The notes under the pieces are model-generated. The model saw only the letters and a list, made by a program, of their open reading frames with translations, did no database searches and was not told the DNA's origin. A DNA stretch of 64,000 nt from Chlamydiales bacterium (GTDB taxonomy: Bacteria > Chlamydiota > Chlamydiia > Chlamydiales > JARBTQ01). The position numbers and the translations under genes are program-made. Below, piece after piece: positions 9,333 through 17,918 of this stretch (its first letter is position 1; the number at the start of each line of letters is the position of its first letter). The DNA is taken from positions 93,538 to 157,537 of the forward strand of contig JARBTQ010000001.1 of assembly GCA_029240075.1 (NCBI GenBank), read 5' to 3'.

Positions 9333-10946
9333 ATGAGCGGTGATACCCATATTAAATCTTTAAAGATTCATTATGAGCAGGCTGGTGGAGAGGAGAATTT
9401 TAAAAATATTGGGAATGATATCAAACTTGCAAATACTAGCATACACGGTAGAACTTATGCTCTAATTAGAGTAGGCAAAAATAAAAAAGACGATAAGGAT
9501 GAGCCCGAATGGATCCGCGTCACTGTTTCTAAAACTGACCAAGTTGCATTAGCAACTCTCATGGTTTTAAAAAAGCAACTCCAAGACTATACAGCTACGA
9601 AAGGTAACAGCATTGATAGCTTTTTTAAAGGAGGCAAAGTTACTGTTCAAGTGACAGAAAATAAAGATGGTCATTACAAATTTGAGCATGCTAATAAAGA
9701 ACTACATAACCATCTTAAGAACATGCAAGAAGGTATTAAGGAAAAATACACAAATATCTCCAAATCTGGAGAGAAGCATGAAAAGTACAATGATTTAGGC
9801 AATATTGAAAATATCGATACTTACTTCAGTAGAAAGGTAAATCGCACCAAAAAAAAATATTCCGATTTAGTTACTTCCCCTAGTACAACGTCAAATAATA
9901 CAAGTAGTAAAATAGGAATATCCTCACCCATACAAAGCGTTCAAGCTAATCCGACATCCAATGGTGCTAAATTTTCAGATATAGTTCCATTTGAACGTCC
10001 TATCAAAAATTTGAAGAAAAACAATTTCGATAACAATAAGATTCGTGAAAAAATTATAAAAGATAAAAAAAGTAATGAATTATATTTAGAAGTTAAAAAC
10101 TCTTTATATTTAACTAAAAATGAAACTAGCAAAAAAGCTATAGTTAACCGGAATTTAATGCATAATGGAAAGCCTCTAAATCCTATAGATAAAAATTGGC
10201 AAAAGTTGGGTATTTGCGATCCTGAGTATAGGATAGATTTTTATCAAGGTAAAGAGGGTAATGGAACAAATTCTCCAGTTAAAGCCTTCTATGAATTAAC
10301 TAACTTCGCAACTACTGATATTCATAATTTTGAAAATGCAAAGCCTATATTCATTTATAAGAAGTCTGAAGACGATGAACCTAAGGAGTTTTATTCTACT
10401 GAACAGTTTTTCCAGTGGGCCAAATTTGAAGGTTATCCTGTTACTCAGGAAAAGATTCTGGCAACAAAAAACCCTGCAGAGATTTACCGCATAGCAAACT
10501 CTGATAAAGTAAATTCCTCTGCTCTTCCCCCTACGTTTAATAGATCAAACTGGGAAAGATCCATTAATTTATCCGAATTCAAAGATAAATTGTACCTTCC
10601 TGAAGATATAGCCAATGATATTAATAACACCTTTAATTGGAAGTATAAAGACTATGTTATGCTACAGGCATTGCGGGCAAAATTCAACAACGATCCTTGG
10701 AAAGATATTCTATTGAGTACTGGTGACGCCTACTTAATTGAAAGCGCAATTAAAAAAAATAACAAGGGATTTGACGATTCCTATTGGGGAATCGCTTCTT
10801 CTGCAGGAAATTCAAAACAAGGATGGCCAGCACTAGATGTCGGGCATAATAAACTAGGTAAATTGTTAATGATCGTTAGAGCTGAAATTCAATATCTAGA
10901 TCATGGTGGATCTCAGTCAGCTTCTAGCTCAAAAAACTTTTCCTAA
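9333..10946 (+). CDS. NADAR-domain protein (YbiA/RibX-like) with long N-terminal extension
   Basis: A protein of about 537 residues. I prefer the ATG at 9333 because AAGAGATG lies just upstream; an in-frame ATG at 9282 has no ribosome site. Residues from about 330 to the end fit the NADAR fold: AFYELTNFATT, STEQFFQWAKF, LLSTGDAYLIESA, DSYWGIA and NKLGKLLMIVRAEI are the conserved blocks, including the acidic and tryptophan residues expected at the pocket. NADAR enzymes act on N-glycosidic bonds of ADP-ribose-type compounds, and some remove ADP-ribose from guanine in nucleic acid as antitoxins. The N-terminal 300 residues contain Lys/Asn/Ser-rich low complexity and no domain I recognise. No DarT-like toxin is adjacent, so a host-directed or damage-repair role is as likely as an antitoxin role. 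Confidence 0.75.
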   Translation: MSGDTHIKSLKIHYEQAGGEENFKNIGNDIKLANTSIHGRTYALIRVGKNKKDDKDEPEWIRVTVSKTDQVALATLMVLKKQLQDYTATKGNSIDSFFKGGKVTVQVTENKDGHYKFEHANKELHNHLKNMQEGIKEKYTNISKSGEKHEKYNDLGNIENIDTYFSRKVNRTKKKYSDLVTSPSTTSNNTSSKIGISSPIQSVQANPTSNGAKFSDIVPFERPIKNLKKNNFDNNKIREKIIKDKKSNELYLEVKNSLYLTKNETSKKAIVNRNLMHNGKPLNPIDKNWQKLGICDPEYRIDFYQGKEGNGTNSPVKAFYELTNFATTDIHNFENAKPIFIYKKSEDDEPKEFYSTEQFFQWAKFEGYPVTQEKILATKNPAEIYRIANSDKVNSSALPPTFNRSNWERSINLSEFKDKLYLPEDIANDINNTFNWKYKDYVMLQALRAKFNNDPWKDILLSTGDAYLIESAIKKNNKGFDDSYWGIASSAGNSKQGWPALDVGHNKLGKLLMIVRAEIQYLDHGGSQSASSSKNFS

Positions 10947-10994
10947 AACGTTTCATTATAAATAAAATCCTTTTTTATAGTATGCACTCATTCT

Positions 10995-11030
10995 TGCGGG
11001 AACGGAACACCAGTTCCCGCATCTTGTCTT
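10995..11030 (+). terminator. candidate terminator after the NADAR gene
   Basis: TGCGGGAAC at 10995-11003 pairs exactly with GTTCCCGCA at 11013-11021, followed by TCTTGTCTT. The stem is GC-rich against an AT-rich background. Confidence 0.65.
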
Positions 11031-11154
11031 AACTTTTAGATAAAAATTGATAAAAAGCGCTAAATAAAGGTAAATTATATTCCGATAATTATACCATTTT
11101 GTGGTATGAATTTGTTTAAATGAACGGAATAAATGTTTTAACCTAAGAGCGCCT

Positions 11155-12504
11155 ATGTTTTCCTTTTTCAAAGCGCCCCCAGCTATAAAAGAGATAGAGG
11201 ACCCCGCTACTATCGATAAAGAATATAAATACTGGCGGATGCGTATTTTCTATTCTATCTATATAGGGTATACTTTTTTCTACTTCTCTCGTACCAGCTA
11301 TGCAAATACAAAGCCTGCTCTTGGCGCAGCTTTAGAATACAGCAATAGTGAATTGGGAATCATCACTTCTGCCTTTGCTATGAGCTATGGTATTAGTAAA
11401 TTTGTAAGTGGAATCCTTTCCGACCGTTCCAATGTCCGCTACTTCATGGCATTCGGTTTAATCATGGCTGGAATTGCGAATATCTTATTTGGTATGAGCT
11501 CTTCTATTACTATGTTTGCCCTTCTGTGGGGTTTAAATGGCTGGTTCCAAGGCTTTGGATGGCCCCCTGTCGCCAAGACACTAACACAATGGTACTCTAA
11601 ATCAGAACGAGGACGCTGGTGGAGTTTCTTAAATACATCGCACAATATGGGAGCCCTCTTTACTCCGATCATCCTATCAGCAATTATCACTTATGCTTCT
11701 AGCAGAGGATTTGAAGGGTGGCGCTTCGGTATGTATTTTCCAGGAATGATGAGTATCTTAATGGGTATTTTTCTTATCAATCGCCTCCGGGATGTTCCAC
11801 AAACATTAGGCCTCCCCCCCATTGAAAAGTACCGTAATGATTACCCAGATCAAAAAGTAACCTCTGACAAAGATGATCAACCTTCTGTTAGAAAGATTCT
11901 CGTACAGTACATTCTTAGTAACCCTTATATGTGGATATTAGGTCTTTCCTACCTCTTCGTCTATATGATCCGCTCTGGAACAACTGAATGGATCCCTAAA
12001 TACTTAATGGAAACTAAAGGGTATACACTGCCTGCAGCAAGCACAGCGATTACTAGTTTTGAACTAGGGGGACTGACGGGAAACCTTACGGCTGGTTGGA
12101 TCTCTGATAAAATTTTTAGAGGAAAAAGGGCTCCAGTAAACGTTCTTTTCAGCTTATCTGCTATGAGCGCTGTCATTCTCTTAGCTTTTCTTCCTAATTT
12201 AATGACTGATACTCCCTGGTTAAACTATTTTGTCATTGCTTTAACAGGATTTTGTGTTTTCGGCCCTCAAATGCTCATTGGAGTCGCTGCAGCTGAAGCG
12301 TGCCATAAGAAAGCAGCTGGAACAGCAACGGGATTCATTTCTATCTTTGCTTACTCGGGTGTTTTTCTAACAGGATACCCTTTAGGGGTATTAATTGATC
12401 ATTATGGATGGAATGGACTTTTTATTGCATTAGCATCAGCCGGTGGTATAGCTGCTTTACTCTTGATGACAATGCTTAGCACTCGGACCAAAACTAACAA
12501 CTAG
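11155..12504 (+). CDS. uhpC: hexose-6-phosphate:phosphate antiporter, MFS organophosphate family
   Basis: Imports glucose-6-phosphate in exchange for phosphate across the inner membrane. The 449-residue protein has about 12 membrane helices. The family signatures are clear: YTFFYFSRTSYANTKPAL in helix 1 (residues about 39-56), GLNGWFQGFGWPPVAKTLTQW near 128-148, ERGRWWSFLNTSHNMG near 151-166, and SYLFVYMIRSGTTEWIPKYL in the second half. Chlamydiae use a UhpC-like carrier to take sugar phosphate from the host, which also feeds glycogen synthesis; glgB is 11 kb away. Length is normal. A terminator directly follows the stop. Confident family call; exact substrate inferred. Confidence 0.93.
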   Translation: MFSFFKAPPAIKEIEDPATIDKEYKYWRMRIFYSIYIGYTFFYFSRTSYANTKPALGAALEYSNSELGIITSAFAMSYGISKFVSGILSDRSNVRYFMAFGLIMAGIANILFGMSSSITMFALLWGLNGWFQGFGWPPVAKTLTQWYSKSERGRWWSFLNTSHNMGALFTPIILSAIITYASSRGFEGWRFGMYFPGMMSILMGIFLINRLRDVPQTLGLPPIEKYRNDYPDQKVTSDKDDQPSVRKILVQYILSNPYMWILGLSYLFVYMIRSGTTEWIPKYLMETKGYTLPAASTAITSFELGGLTGNLTAGWISDKIFRGKRAPVNVLFSLSAMSAVILLAFLPNLMTDTPWLNYFVIALTGFCVFGPQMLIGVAAAEACHKKAAGTATGFISIFAYSGVFLTGYPLGVLIDHYGWNGLFIALASAGGIAALLLMTMLSTRTKTNN

Positions 12505-12506
12505 TA

Positions 12507-12540
12507 TTAGAAAGGGGGCCTCCCCTTTCTAACATCTTTT
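12507..12540 (+). terminator. rho-independent terminator after uhpC
   Basis: An 11-base perfect stem, TTAGAAAGGGG at 12507-12517 and CCCCTTTCTAA at 12522-12532 with a 4-base loop, is followed by CATCTTTT. It begins 3 bases after the uhpC stop and also separates it from the convergent gene. Confidence 0.85.
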
Positions 12541-12547
12541 GCTTTAG

Positions 12548-13297
12548 CTAACTCTGTTTCTCCTGCATGAGTACAATATTTGCTGCGAGAGTAAGACCCA
12601 AACTGCCAAACATCACCTGCACTATAGCTAATAAAAATTTATTGCTTGTCTCTCCTAAAATCCCACCCAAAAATATAATACTTCCAGCTATAAGCGAGAC
12701 TATGAGGATTAGTAAGATATAAGCAGCTCCAATCTTTAATATAGCACCTTCAGTACGCTTTAGACTGAAATTGATAGGATTGTGTAAGTCTTTTGCAATG
12801 CCTATAGAAAACAATGAAAGCCTAATGTAAGCATAGAACAAGCCTATACACAGCCCTATAGTTGAACATATGGTAAACGCACTATTAAGCCCTTCAGGTA
12901 CAAAACGATTTATTGAGGTCACTAAATAATAAAAAGCACCGAAGCTCACTACCATGATAAAAGTAAGGCATAAGCTATACCCTAAATAGCGCAACTCTTT
13001 ATCACCAAAGTTAATCTCTAAAATGTTTTCCTTTCGCTTTTTGCTTAGTACAAATTGCAACCACTGCACTGAGAATGCCACGGATGTTACAAGCTGACAG
13101 ATGACAAGAAATAGAATTAGCCAATTAGTGGAGTCTGATTGTTTAAAAATGCTTTGATTTCCAGATAAAACTAGAGATGCTGTGCTCACAAAAAACCATA
13201 AAAATGAGATTCTCATTAATTCTCTAAATTCTTGTTTTAGAAATAGAAAACTCTGTTTTAAAACTTGTATCACACCAAAATTATTATTACACTTCAT
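12548..13297 (-). CDS. hypothetical multi-pass membrane protein, 249 aa
   Basis: I do not recognise the family. Five or six hydrophobic segments are visible at about residues 25-45, 57-82, 105-127, 142-168, 190-214 and 220-240, separated by short polar loops. The segment after helix 4 (AKDLHNPINFSLKRTEG) is amphipathic and resembles DUF-type integral membrane proteins that wrap a cytosolic loop. The N-terminus is a 20-residue polar tail. It stands alone, convergent with uhpC, with an AT-rich upstream region. Base use is somewhat richer in A and T than uhpC. No function is proposed. Confidence 0.7.
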   Translation of the reverse strand: MKCNNNFGVIQVLKQSFLFLKQEFRELMRISFLWFFVSTASLVLSGNQSIFKQSDSTNWLILFLVICQLVTSVAFSVQWLQFVLSKKRKENILEINFGDKELRYLGYSLCLTFIMVVSFGAFYYLVTSINRFVPEGLNSAFTICSTIGLCIGLFYAYIRLSLFSIGIAKDLHNPINFSLKRTEGAILKIGAAYILLILIVSLIAGSIIFLGGILGETSNKFLLAIVQVMFGSLGLTLAANIVLMQEKQS

Positions 13298-13662
13298 AAG
13301 TCATCTCTTAACTATTATTAAAATAAAATATACAACAATGTAAGTAATAATTTCTTTTTATACAACAACTAATTTAGGATTCAAGCAAGCAAAGTATTTT
13401 TATGATAGCTAGTGAAGGTAAGTCTTTCGTAAAGATAAAGTAAAGTTTTGTCCTTAAAAATAAATTTTAAGCATGTCTATAAATCCATTATTTCAGCTAA
13501 ACTTTAATGGAGTCTATCGCAGAATTTTTCTATTTTTCTAATTTTATTTGGGTATTTGACCTGTTTGTAAAAAGGCAAATTGTTTTTGCTAAATTTCCCA
13601 CTTTTCCTCTTCCATGAGGAAGCTATTTCTACAAACTCAATAAATAAAAAAAGGAGGTTTTT
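13298..13662. other. intergenic region
   Basis: AT-rich spacer between divergent genes, expected to hold two promoters. A small hairpin (TTCCTC/GAGGAA around 13605-13622) and a very strong ribosome site AAGGAGG ahead of the ATG at 13663 are the only clear signals. No coding frame is evident. Confidence 0.5.
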
Positions 13663-14118
13663 ATGTCTCAATCTTGTGCAGATCTTTTTACACCAACTCT
13701 ACAAAAGACAGACGCTTGGCTAAACGATCTTATGTTAGAGCTTAGTTTAGAACCTAGCTTAGACAACAAACATAAAGCTTACTCTGCTATGCGCGCTGTT
13801 TTACACGCATTAAGAGATCGTCTTTCTGTTGATGTCGTGGCTCATTTTAGTGCCCAACTTCCTATGCTGATTCGAGGTTTCTTTTTTGAGGGATGGCACC
13901 CCGCCGGAACTCCTCTAAAAATTAGGAATATGGAAGATTTTCTAGACTTGGTTTGCCAATATGCGCATGACACCCCTTTTATCGTTCAAAATACTGAAGA
14001 CATTGCACGAAGCGTTTTTATGGTTTTGTGTAAGCACTTAGGTGGGGAGATGGATAAATTGAAATTGACTTTACCAGAACAAGTCACACGTTTGTGGCCT
14101 GCAGCTTATCTTGTATAA
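13663..14118 (+). CDS. DUF2267 family protein
   Basis: A 151-residue soluble protein with a strong AAAAAGGAGG ribosome site 8 bases before the ATG. The blocks DAWLNDLMLELSLE, KAYSAMRAVLHALRDRLS, AHFSAQLPMLIRGFFFEGWHP and VFMVLCKHLGGEMDKLKLTLP with a terminal LWPA are the DUF2267 pattern: an all-helical protein with an HALRDRL helix. The family is widespread, often tied to stress or general physiology, and its biochemical function is unknown. It appears monocistronic. The optimal ribosome site suggests high expression. Confident family call, no functional call. Confidence 0.85.
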   Translation: MSQSCADLFTPTLQKTDAWLNDLMLELSLEPSLDNKHKAYSAMRAVLHALRDRLSVDVVAHFSAQLPMLIRGFFFEGWHPAGTPLKIRNMEDFLDLVCQYAHDTPFIVQNTEDIARSVFMVLCKHLGGEMDKLKLTLPEQVTRLWPAAYLV

Positions 14119-14296
14119 TATAACAAGACTGTCTAAGATTAAGCTCTACCTTTAACTATAAACACGAAATAGAAGTAGAGCTTTTCCTACGTCTAGTCCT
14201 ATTTAAATCGAGTAAATATAATAAAAGATTTTATCTAGACAGTTGAATAGAACCTCGAGTATGATTTTAATTAAAAATTTATAAGCTTTTTAATCT

Positions 14297-15187
14297 ATGT
14301 CCTTAGTAGCAGCTCATATCCCTATCTTTTCAGCATGGTTTTGTGTCTTAAGCAGGTCTATTTTGACTGTGGTGGACCGTAAGCTATTTGCTTACGAGGA
14401 GGGAAGCTTTGCGACTAAGCTTGTACTTAATACTTATTGCCCACTTGCTTTTGCTATTACATTTGCCCTTTTGTATGGTGATTATACCCATTATTTCTGG
14501 TTTTATGTTTTTTCACCAGGGGTTATTTTGAGTGGATTATGCTCTCAATTTTCGGCGCTTTCATTCTCTGCAGCATTCAAAGAGATGTCTATCAAAGATG
14601 TTGCTTTAGCTAATAAATTGACAGATGTTCTCATCCCTCTTTTTCATTATTTCTACTTAGGGCGTTTTGTAGCACATGAGTATGTTTTCACTTTGGCTAC
14701 AACTGTTATATTTATTATCTTGATGTTTAAAGAGACATCTTTTTCCTCGAAATTTGCTGTTTATACCCCCTTCATTGTTTTATCGACGTTACTACAAGCA
14801 GTTGTTAATCAGGTTTTTTGTGTAGCAGATACGATCCCAGACTTAAAAGCTTTTTTAGTTTTTATGCCATGTGTCTTATTTTGGCGTTGTGTGGCTGTAA
14901 CGATTCCCTATTCTTGGAAAACTGAAAAACTACAGCTCAACTCATTTCGGCAATTTACTTCCTATCATGTGATCTTTATGAGAGCAGGTTTGGGTTTTCT
15001 AGCACAGGCTGCTTTCTTTTATAGTATTACCCGAGGTAAATCTACTGTAACTTGGGCGGTGCTTAATTCGACGATTTTGTTTGCTTGCGCTGCAGGCCAC
15101 TTATTCTTAAAAGAAAGATTAAGTCCCAAAATTTTTGCTGCTTTAATCGTTTTTGTAGCTCTTTCATTGCTTTTTGGCTCGATGTAG
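14297..15187 (+). CDS. EamA/DMT-family 10-helix transporter-like protein
   Basis: A 296-residue integral membrane protein with about ten hydrophobic helices in two halves, the architecture of the drug/metabolite transporter superfamily. The C-terminal half ends TWAVLNSTILFACAAGHLFLKE followed by a last helix, the typical EamA ending where a conserved Glu sits in the LKERLS turn. The first half contains ALSFSAAFKEMSIKDVALA, also EamA-like. The substrate cannot be read from the sequence; amino acids, nucleotide derivatives or drugs are all possible for the family. It lies alone between DUF2267 and the convergent GST gene. AT-rich upstream with no clear promoter. Confidence 0.7.
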   Translation: MSLVAAHIPIFSAWFCVLSRSILTVVDRKLFAYEEGSFATKLVLNTYCPLAFAITFALLYGDYTHYFWFYVFSPGVILSGLCSQFSALSFSAAFKEMSIKDVALANKLTDVLIPLFHYFYLGRFVAHEYVFTLATTVIFIILMFKETSFSSKFAVYTPFIVLSTLLQAVVNQVFCVADTIPDLKAFLVFMPCVLFWRCVAVTIPYSWKTEKLQLNSFRQFTSYHVIFMRAGLGFLAQAAFFYSITRGKSTVTWAVLNSTILFACAAGHLFLKERLSPKIFAALIVFVALSLLFGSM

Positions 15188-15195
15188 TCGAAAAA

Positions 15196-15225
15196 GTTCA
15201 CCGGAAAGAGGATTTTCCGATGAAC
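15196..15225. terminator. hairpin between convergent genes
   Basis: GTTCACCGGAAA at 15196-15207 pairs with TTTCCGATGAAC at 15214-15225 apart from one C-A mismatch. It starts 8 bases past the DMT gene stop and 9 bases from the GST gene stop, so it may terminate both. Confidence 0.5.
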
Positions 15226-15233
15226 GAGATAAG

Positions 15234-15965
15234 TTAGGTGTTTTTTAAAGATGCTTTGATGCAAGGATCCTTCATTACTTTTTCTAAGTATTTTTCTAAA
15301 AGAGGATAATCTTTCATATCGAAGGAAACCTCTGCAAATTTTAGATCTATAAAATGTTGAATAACTGCAATATCAGCAATTGTTAAATCATCACCTACAA
15401 GGTATTTCCCTTTGCTTTTAACAAGCGAGCTTTCTAAATAATTCAAAATTGTAGGTGCTTTAGCTAAAGCTTCTTTAATTTTTTCTTGATCAGGCTCTAC
15501 TTTTAAAAGCTTAGGCTTTACAAACTGCTCTACAAAAAGAGGATGCAAAACTTCTGTCATTGTAGTATCTGCATATTTTTCAAACCAAAGGGCTTGAGCA
15601 TAAGCTTTTGCTTTCTTCGGATAAACAGGGTGTTTGCACCAATTTTTTTCTAAAAAGGCTACGATGACACTAGAATCTGCCAAACTAAATTCTTTATAAG
15701 TTATTGCGGGAATCTTACCAAGAGGACTGGCATCCTGAAAGGCTTGAGGGACATCCATCCCTTGAGCTTTAAGTAAAGCCACAGGTAGAACAGGTTCATT
15801 GTGATAAGGAATGTGCTTGTGTTCTAATACAGCAACTACCTTGCGTACAAATGGAGAAATAGGTGTTCCCCAAACTTGAACTGTTTCTTTTTCAATGCTA
15901 GCATAACTTGTAAAACCTGCAAATAGATTCATTGCAGCAAGTACCGCTAATAATATCTTTTTCAT
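15234..15965 (-). CDS. glutathione S-transferase-like protein with N-terminal signal peptide
   Basis: A 243-residue protein. Residues 1-22 (MKKILLAVLAAMNLFAGFTS) form a lysine-start hydrophobic signal peptide with an AxA-like YAS site. The mature part is a GST fold: thioredoxin-like N-domain from VQVWGTPISPFVRKV through SPLGKIPAI (conserved cis-Pro) and LADSSVIVAFLE (glutathione-binding Asp-Ser), then a helical C-domain with the GDDLTIADIAVIQHF capping motif. GSTs are usually cytosolic, so export is unusual. The first-helix residue is SPF rather than the Cys seen in reductive classes. It follows tetR on the same strand with a palindrome between the two, suggesting repression by that regulator. 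Activity is not shown. Confidence 0.8.
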   Translation of the reverse strand: MKKILLAVLAAMNLFAGFTSYASIEKETVQVWGTPISPFVRKVVAVLEHKHIPYHNEPVLPVALLKAQGMDVPQAFQDASPLGKIPAITYKEFSLADSSVIVAFLEKNWCKHPVYPKKAKAYAQALWFEKYADTTMTEVLHPLFVEQFVKPKLLKVEPDQEKIKEALAKAPTILNYLESSLVKSKGKYLVGDDLTIADIAVIQHFIDLKFAEVSFDMKDYPLLEKYLEKVMKDPCIKASLKNT

Positions 15966-15998
15966 GAGATCCCCTCTCTGGTGTTAAATAAAAACAAT

Positions 15999-16014
15999 CT
16001 ACTAATTGATAGGT
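15999..16014 (-). promoter_or_regulatory. candidate TetR operator upstream of the GST gene
   Basis: CTACTAATTGATAGGT contains an imperfect palindrome (CTA, AATT and TAG arms). It lies 34 bases ahead of the GST start and shares the spaced bases CTAC.A..T..TAGGT with the site at 16653-16668, which is ahead of tetR. Inferred autoregulation and coregulation. Confidence 0.45.
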
Positions 16015-16028
16015 TGTTTATTCTCTTT

Positions 16029-16601
16029 TTATGCTTTTAAAAAAGCAATCATTTGTTCTTTAATTTGATCAAAGTGAGTATGCTCTGCAGTATCTAACAA
16101 TTTGCCTGTAATTAGTAAGCCTTGCAAACAATTTAAAACAATACGAGCTGCAGCTTCCTCATCTAAATTTGCTTTAAATTCCCCTACTTGGCAACCTTCC
16201 TCTAAAAGTTTAACCACACTCTTTTCCAATGAACTAAAAAAATGTTTTAGAAGGGCTTGTAGAGGATAGGGTAAAATTTGTAATTCTGCTGTTAAAATTG
16301 TACAAAGGCATAATTCATCTTTCGATGTATAATTGTAGCGGTAAAGTTCGAAGAGCCCTTCCAACTTTTGAGTGTAAGCTAGTAGGTTGTTACTGATAAT
16401 TTCATTTAGTTTAATCAATACATGCTCTATATAGCTGTTTAAAACATCTTGTACTAAGTTTTCTTTAGTAGGATAGTAATAATGGATACTTGCTTTGCGA
16501 ATTTCTATCTTTTTTGAAATATCCTCATAGCTCCACCCATAATACCCCCTTTTTTTCAACAAAGTTGTTGCATATTGAAAGATTTGTTGTTTGGTACTCA
16601 T
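16029..16601 (-). CDS. TetR/AcrR family transcriptional regulator
   Basis: A 190-residue repressor. The N-terminal helix-turn-helix (residues about 5-50) reads QIFQYATTLLKKRGYYGWSY, then EDISKKIEIRKASIHYYYPT and KENLVQDVL, the classic TetR DNA-binding layout ending in the HYYYPTKENL turn. The rest is a helical ligand-binding and dimerisation domain with LCTILTAELQILP and ARIVLNCLQGLLITGKL, similar to the AcrR/YcdC-type C-terminal domain. It is upstream of, and on the same strand as, the secreted GST gene (63 bases apart). A 16-base palindrome lies 52 bases before its start and another between the two genes, consistent with autoregulation. The inducer is unknown. Confidence 0.88.
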   Translation of the reverse strand: MSTKQQIFQYATTLLKKRGYYGWSYEDISKKIEIRKASIHYYYPTKENLVQDVLNSYIEHVLIKLNEIISNNLLAYTQKLEGLFELYRYNYTSKDELCLCTILTAELQILPYPLQALLKHFFSSLEKSVVKLLEEGCQVGEFKANLDEEAAARIVLNCLQGLLITGKLLDTAEHTHFDQIKEQMIAFLKA

Positions 16602-16652
16602 AACAGGTAATTTGCCCTATCCCTTATTTTTTATTAAAAACTTAAGCAAATT

Positions 16653-16668
16653 CTACCATCTAGTAGGT
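16653..16668 (-). promoter_or_regulatory. candidate TetR operator upstream of tetR
   Basis: CTACCATCTAGTAGGT, with the next base A, contains the palindrome TACCATCTAGTAGGTA (12 of 16 positions symmetric). It lies between tetR and htpX and resembles the site ahead of the GST gene in 11 of 16 positions. Pattern-based. Confidence 0.5.
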
Positions 16669-16806
16669 AAAATACACAACCTTTTATTTTTTCTATGTAT
16701 AAAATGGTAATTTCCTATTTAAAGCTAAGGTTTTAGAAGGCAACTTTCGATATACGATATAGCCTATTCTAACAAATAAATAGCTCAAACTATAAGGAGT
16801 TACACG

Positions 16807-17742
16807 GTGGCAAAACGTATTCTTTTGTTTGTAGCGGTCAATATTTTGATCGTATTGACCGTATCATTTATTCTAAACATGCTGAACATTCAACCTTACC
16901 TCACAGCAAAAGGTCTAGACTATCAAGCATTGACTGCTTTTTGCTTGATTTGGGGTATGGCCGGTGCTTTTATATCCCTCTTATTATCTAAGGTTATGGC
17001 CAAATGGATGATGGGGGTTCAAATCATTGATCCTATGAACTGTTCTGAGAAAGAGCGCGATTTATATCGTACAGTTGAAGCCTTAGCAAGGAAAGCTGGT
17101 CTTAACGGAATTCCTGAAGTAGGGATTTACGAGTCAGAAGAGCTTAACGCTTTTGCAACAGGACCAACACAAAGCAGCTCTCTGGTTGCAGTATCTAGTG
17201 GTCTGCTTTCTAGAATGAATAAAGATGAGCTTGAAGGTGTTTTGGGACATGAGATTGCACATATTGCCAACGGTGATATGGTAACTATGACCTTACTCCA
17301 AGGGATTATTAACGCCTTTGTTATGTTCTTGGCACGTGTTGTTGCTTTTGCGATTATGCAGCTGAGAAGCTCTTCTAGTGATAGTGAAGAATCTTCAACT
17401 GAAGGGATGTCTTGGTTGATTTATAACTTGGTCGTCTTTGCATTAGAACTTGTATTTATGGTTCTAGGTACAATGGTAATTGCAGCTTACTCCCGCTGGC
17501 GCGAATTTCATGCCGATAAAGGGGGCGCTGACTACAGCAGTCGTCAGAAGATGATTGCGGCGCTAGAATTCTTGAAAAAAGAGCATGACAATCCAGTTCC
17601 AGTTGATACAGAGCAAAAAGTTGCCTCAAGTAATTTTAGAGCCATGATGATCTCCAATAAATCCTCTGGCATCTTGCATCTATTTGCAACACATCCTCCT
17701 CTAGAGGATAGAATTGCTCGCCTTAAAGGCTCTCAAGAATAA
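16807..17742 (+). CDS. htpX: protease HtpX, membrane zinc metalloprotease
   Basis: M48-family inner-membrane metalloprotease for quality control of membrane proteins. Starts at GTG 16807 with AAGGAG 7-12 bases upstream. Two N-terminal helices (about residues 4-24 and 38-62) are followed by the catalytic motif HEIAH (His148, Glu149, His152), two more helices near 165-185 and 200-225, and the third zinc ligand Glu233 in WREFHADKGG. The GVQIIDP and NAFATGP segments are HtpX-typical. At 311 aa the length is normal. It is monocistronic, followed by a strong terminator, and diverges from tetR across a 205-base spacer that contains one candidate operator. Confident. Confidence 0.95.
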   Translation: MAKRILLFVAVNILIVLTVSFILNMLNIQPYLTAKGLDYQALTAFCLIWGMAGAFISLLLSKVMAKWMMGVQIIDPMNCSEKERDLYRTVEALARKAGLNGIPEVGIYESEELNAFATGPTQSSSLVAVSSGLLSRMNKDELEGVLGHEIAHIANGDMVTMTLLQGIINAFVMFLARVVAFAIMQLRSSSSDSEESSTEGMSWLIYNLVVFALELVFMVLGTMVIAAYSRWREFHADKGGADYSSRQKMIAALEFLKKEHDNPVPVDTEQKVASSNFRAMMISNKSSGILHLFATHPPLEDRIARLKGSQE

Positions 17743-17774
17743 TTTTATTCCAAAATTTCGCTTCCTTTTCTTTT

Positions 17775-17808
17775 AAGCTTGCTTATACCTAAGCAAGCTT
17801 CTTTTTTT
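17775..17808 (+). terminator. strong rho-independent terminator after htpX
   Basis: An 11-base perfect stem, AAGCTTGCTTA at 17775-17785 and TAAGCAAGCTT at 17790-17800 with a 4-base loop, is followed by CTTTTTTT. Confidence 0.92.
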
Positions 17809-17918
17809 CATTTCAGAAATTAACAAATGAAATATTGTAAATATTATAAAATATAAATAATAATATAAAAAGATTTTTTTGTAAAAAAAACTATAATTTT
17901 AAACCTAAAGGTCTTTAT

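Noticed and set aside
10956..11171. Minus-strand frame of 71 codons between the NADAR gene and uhpC
   Set aside because: It spans a terminator hairpin and the uhpC ribosome site and has no recognised content.
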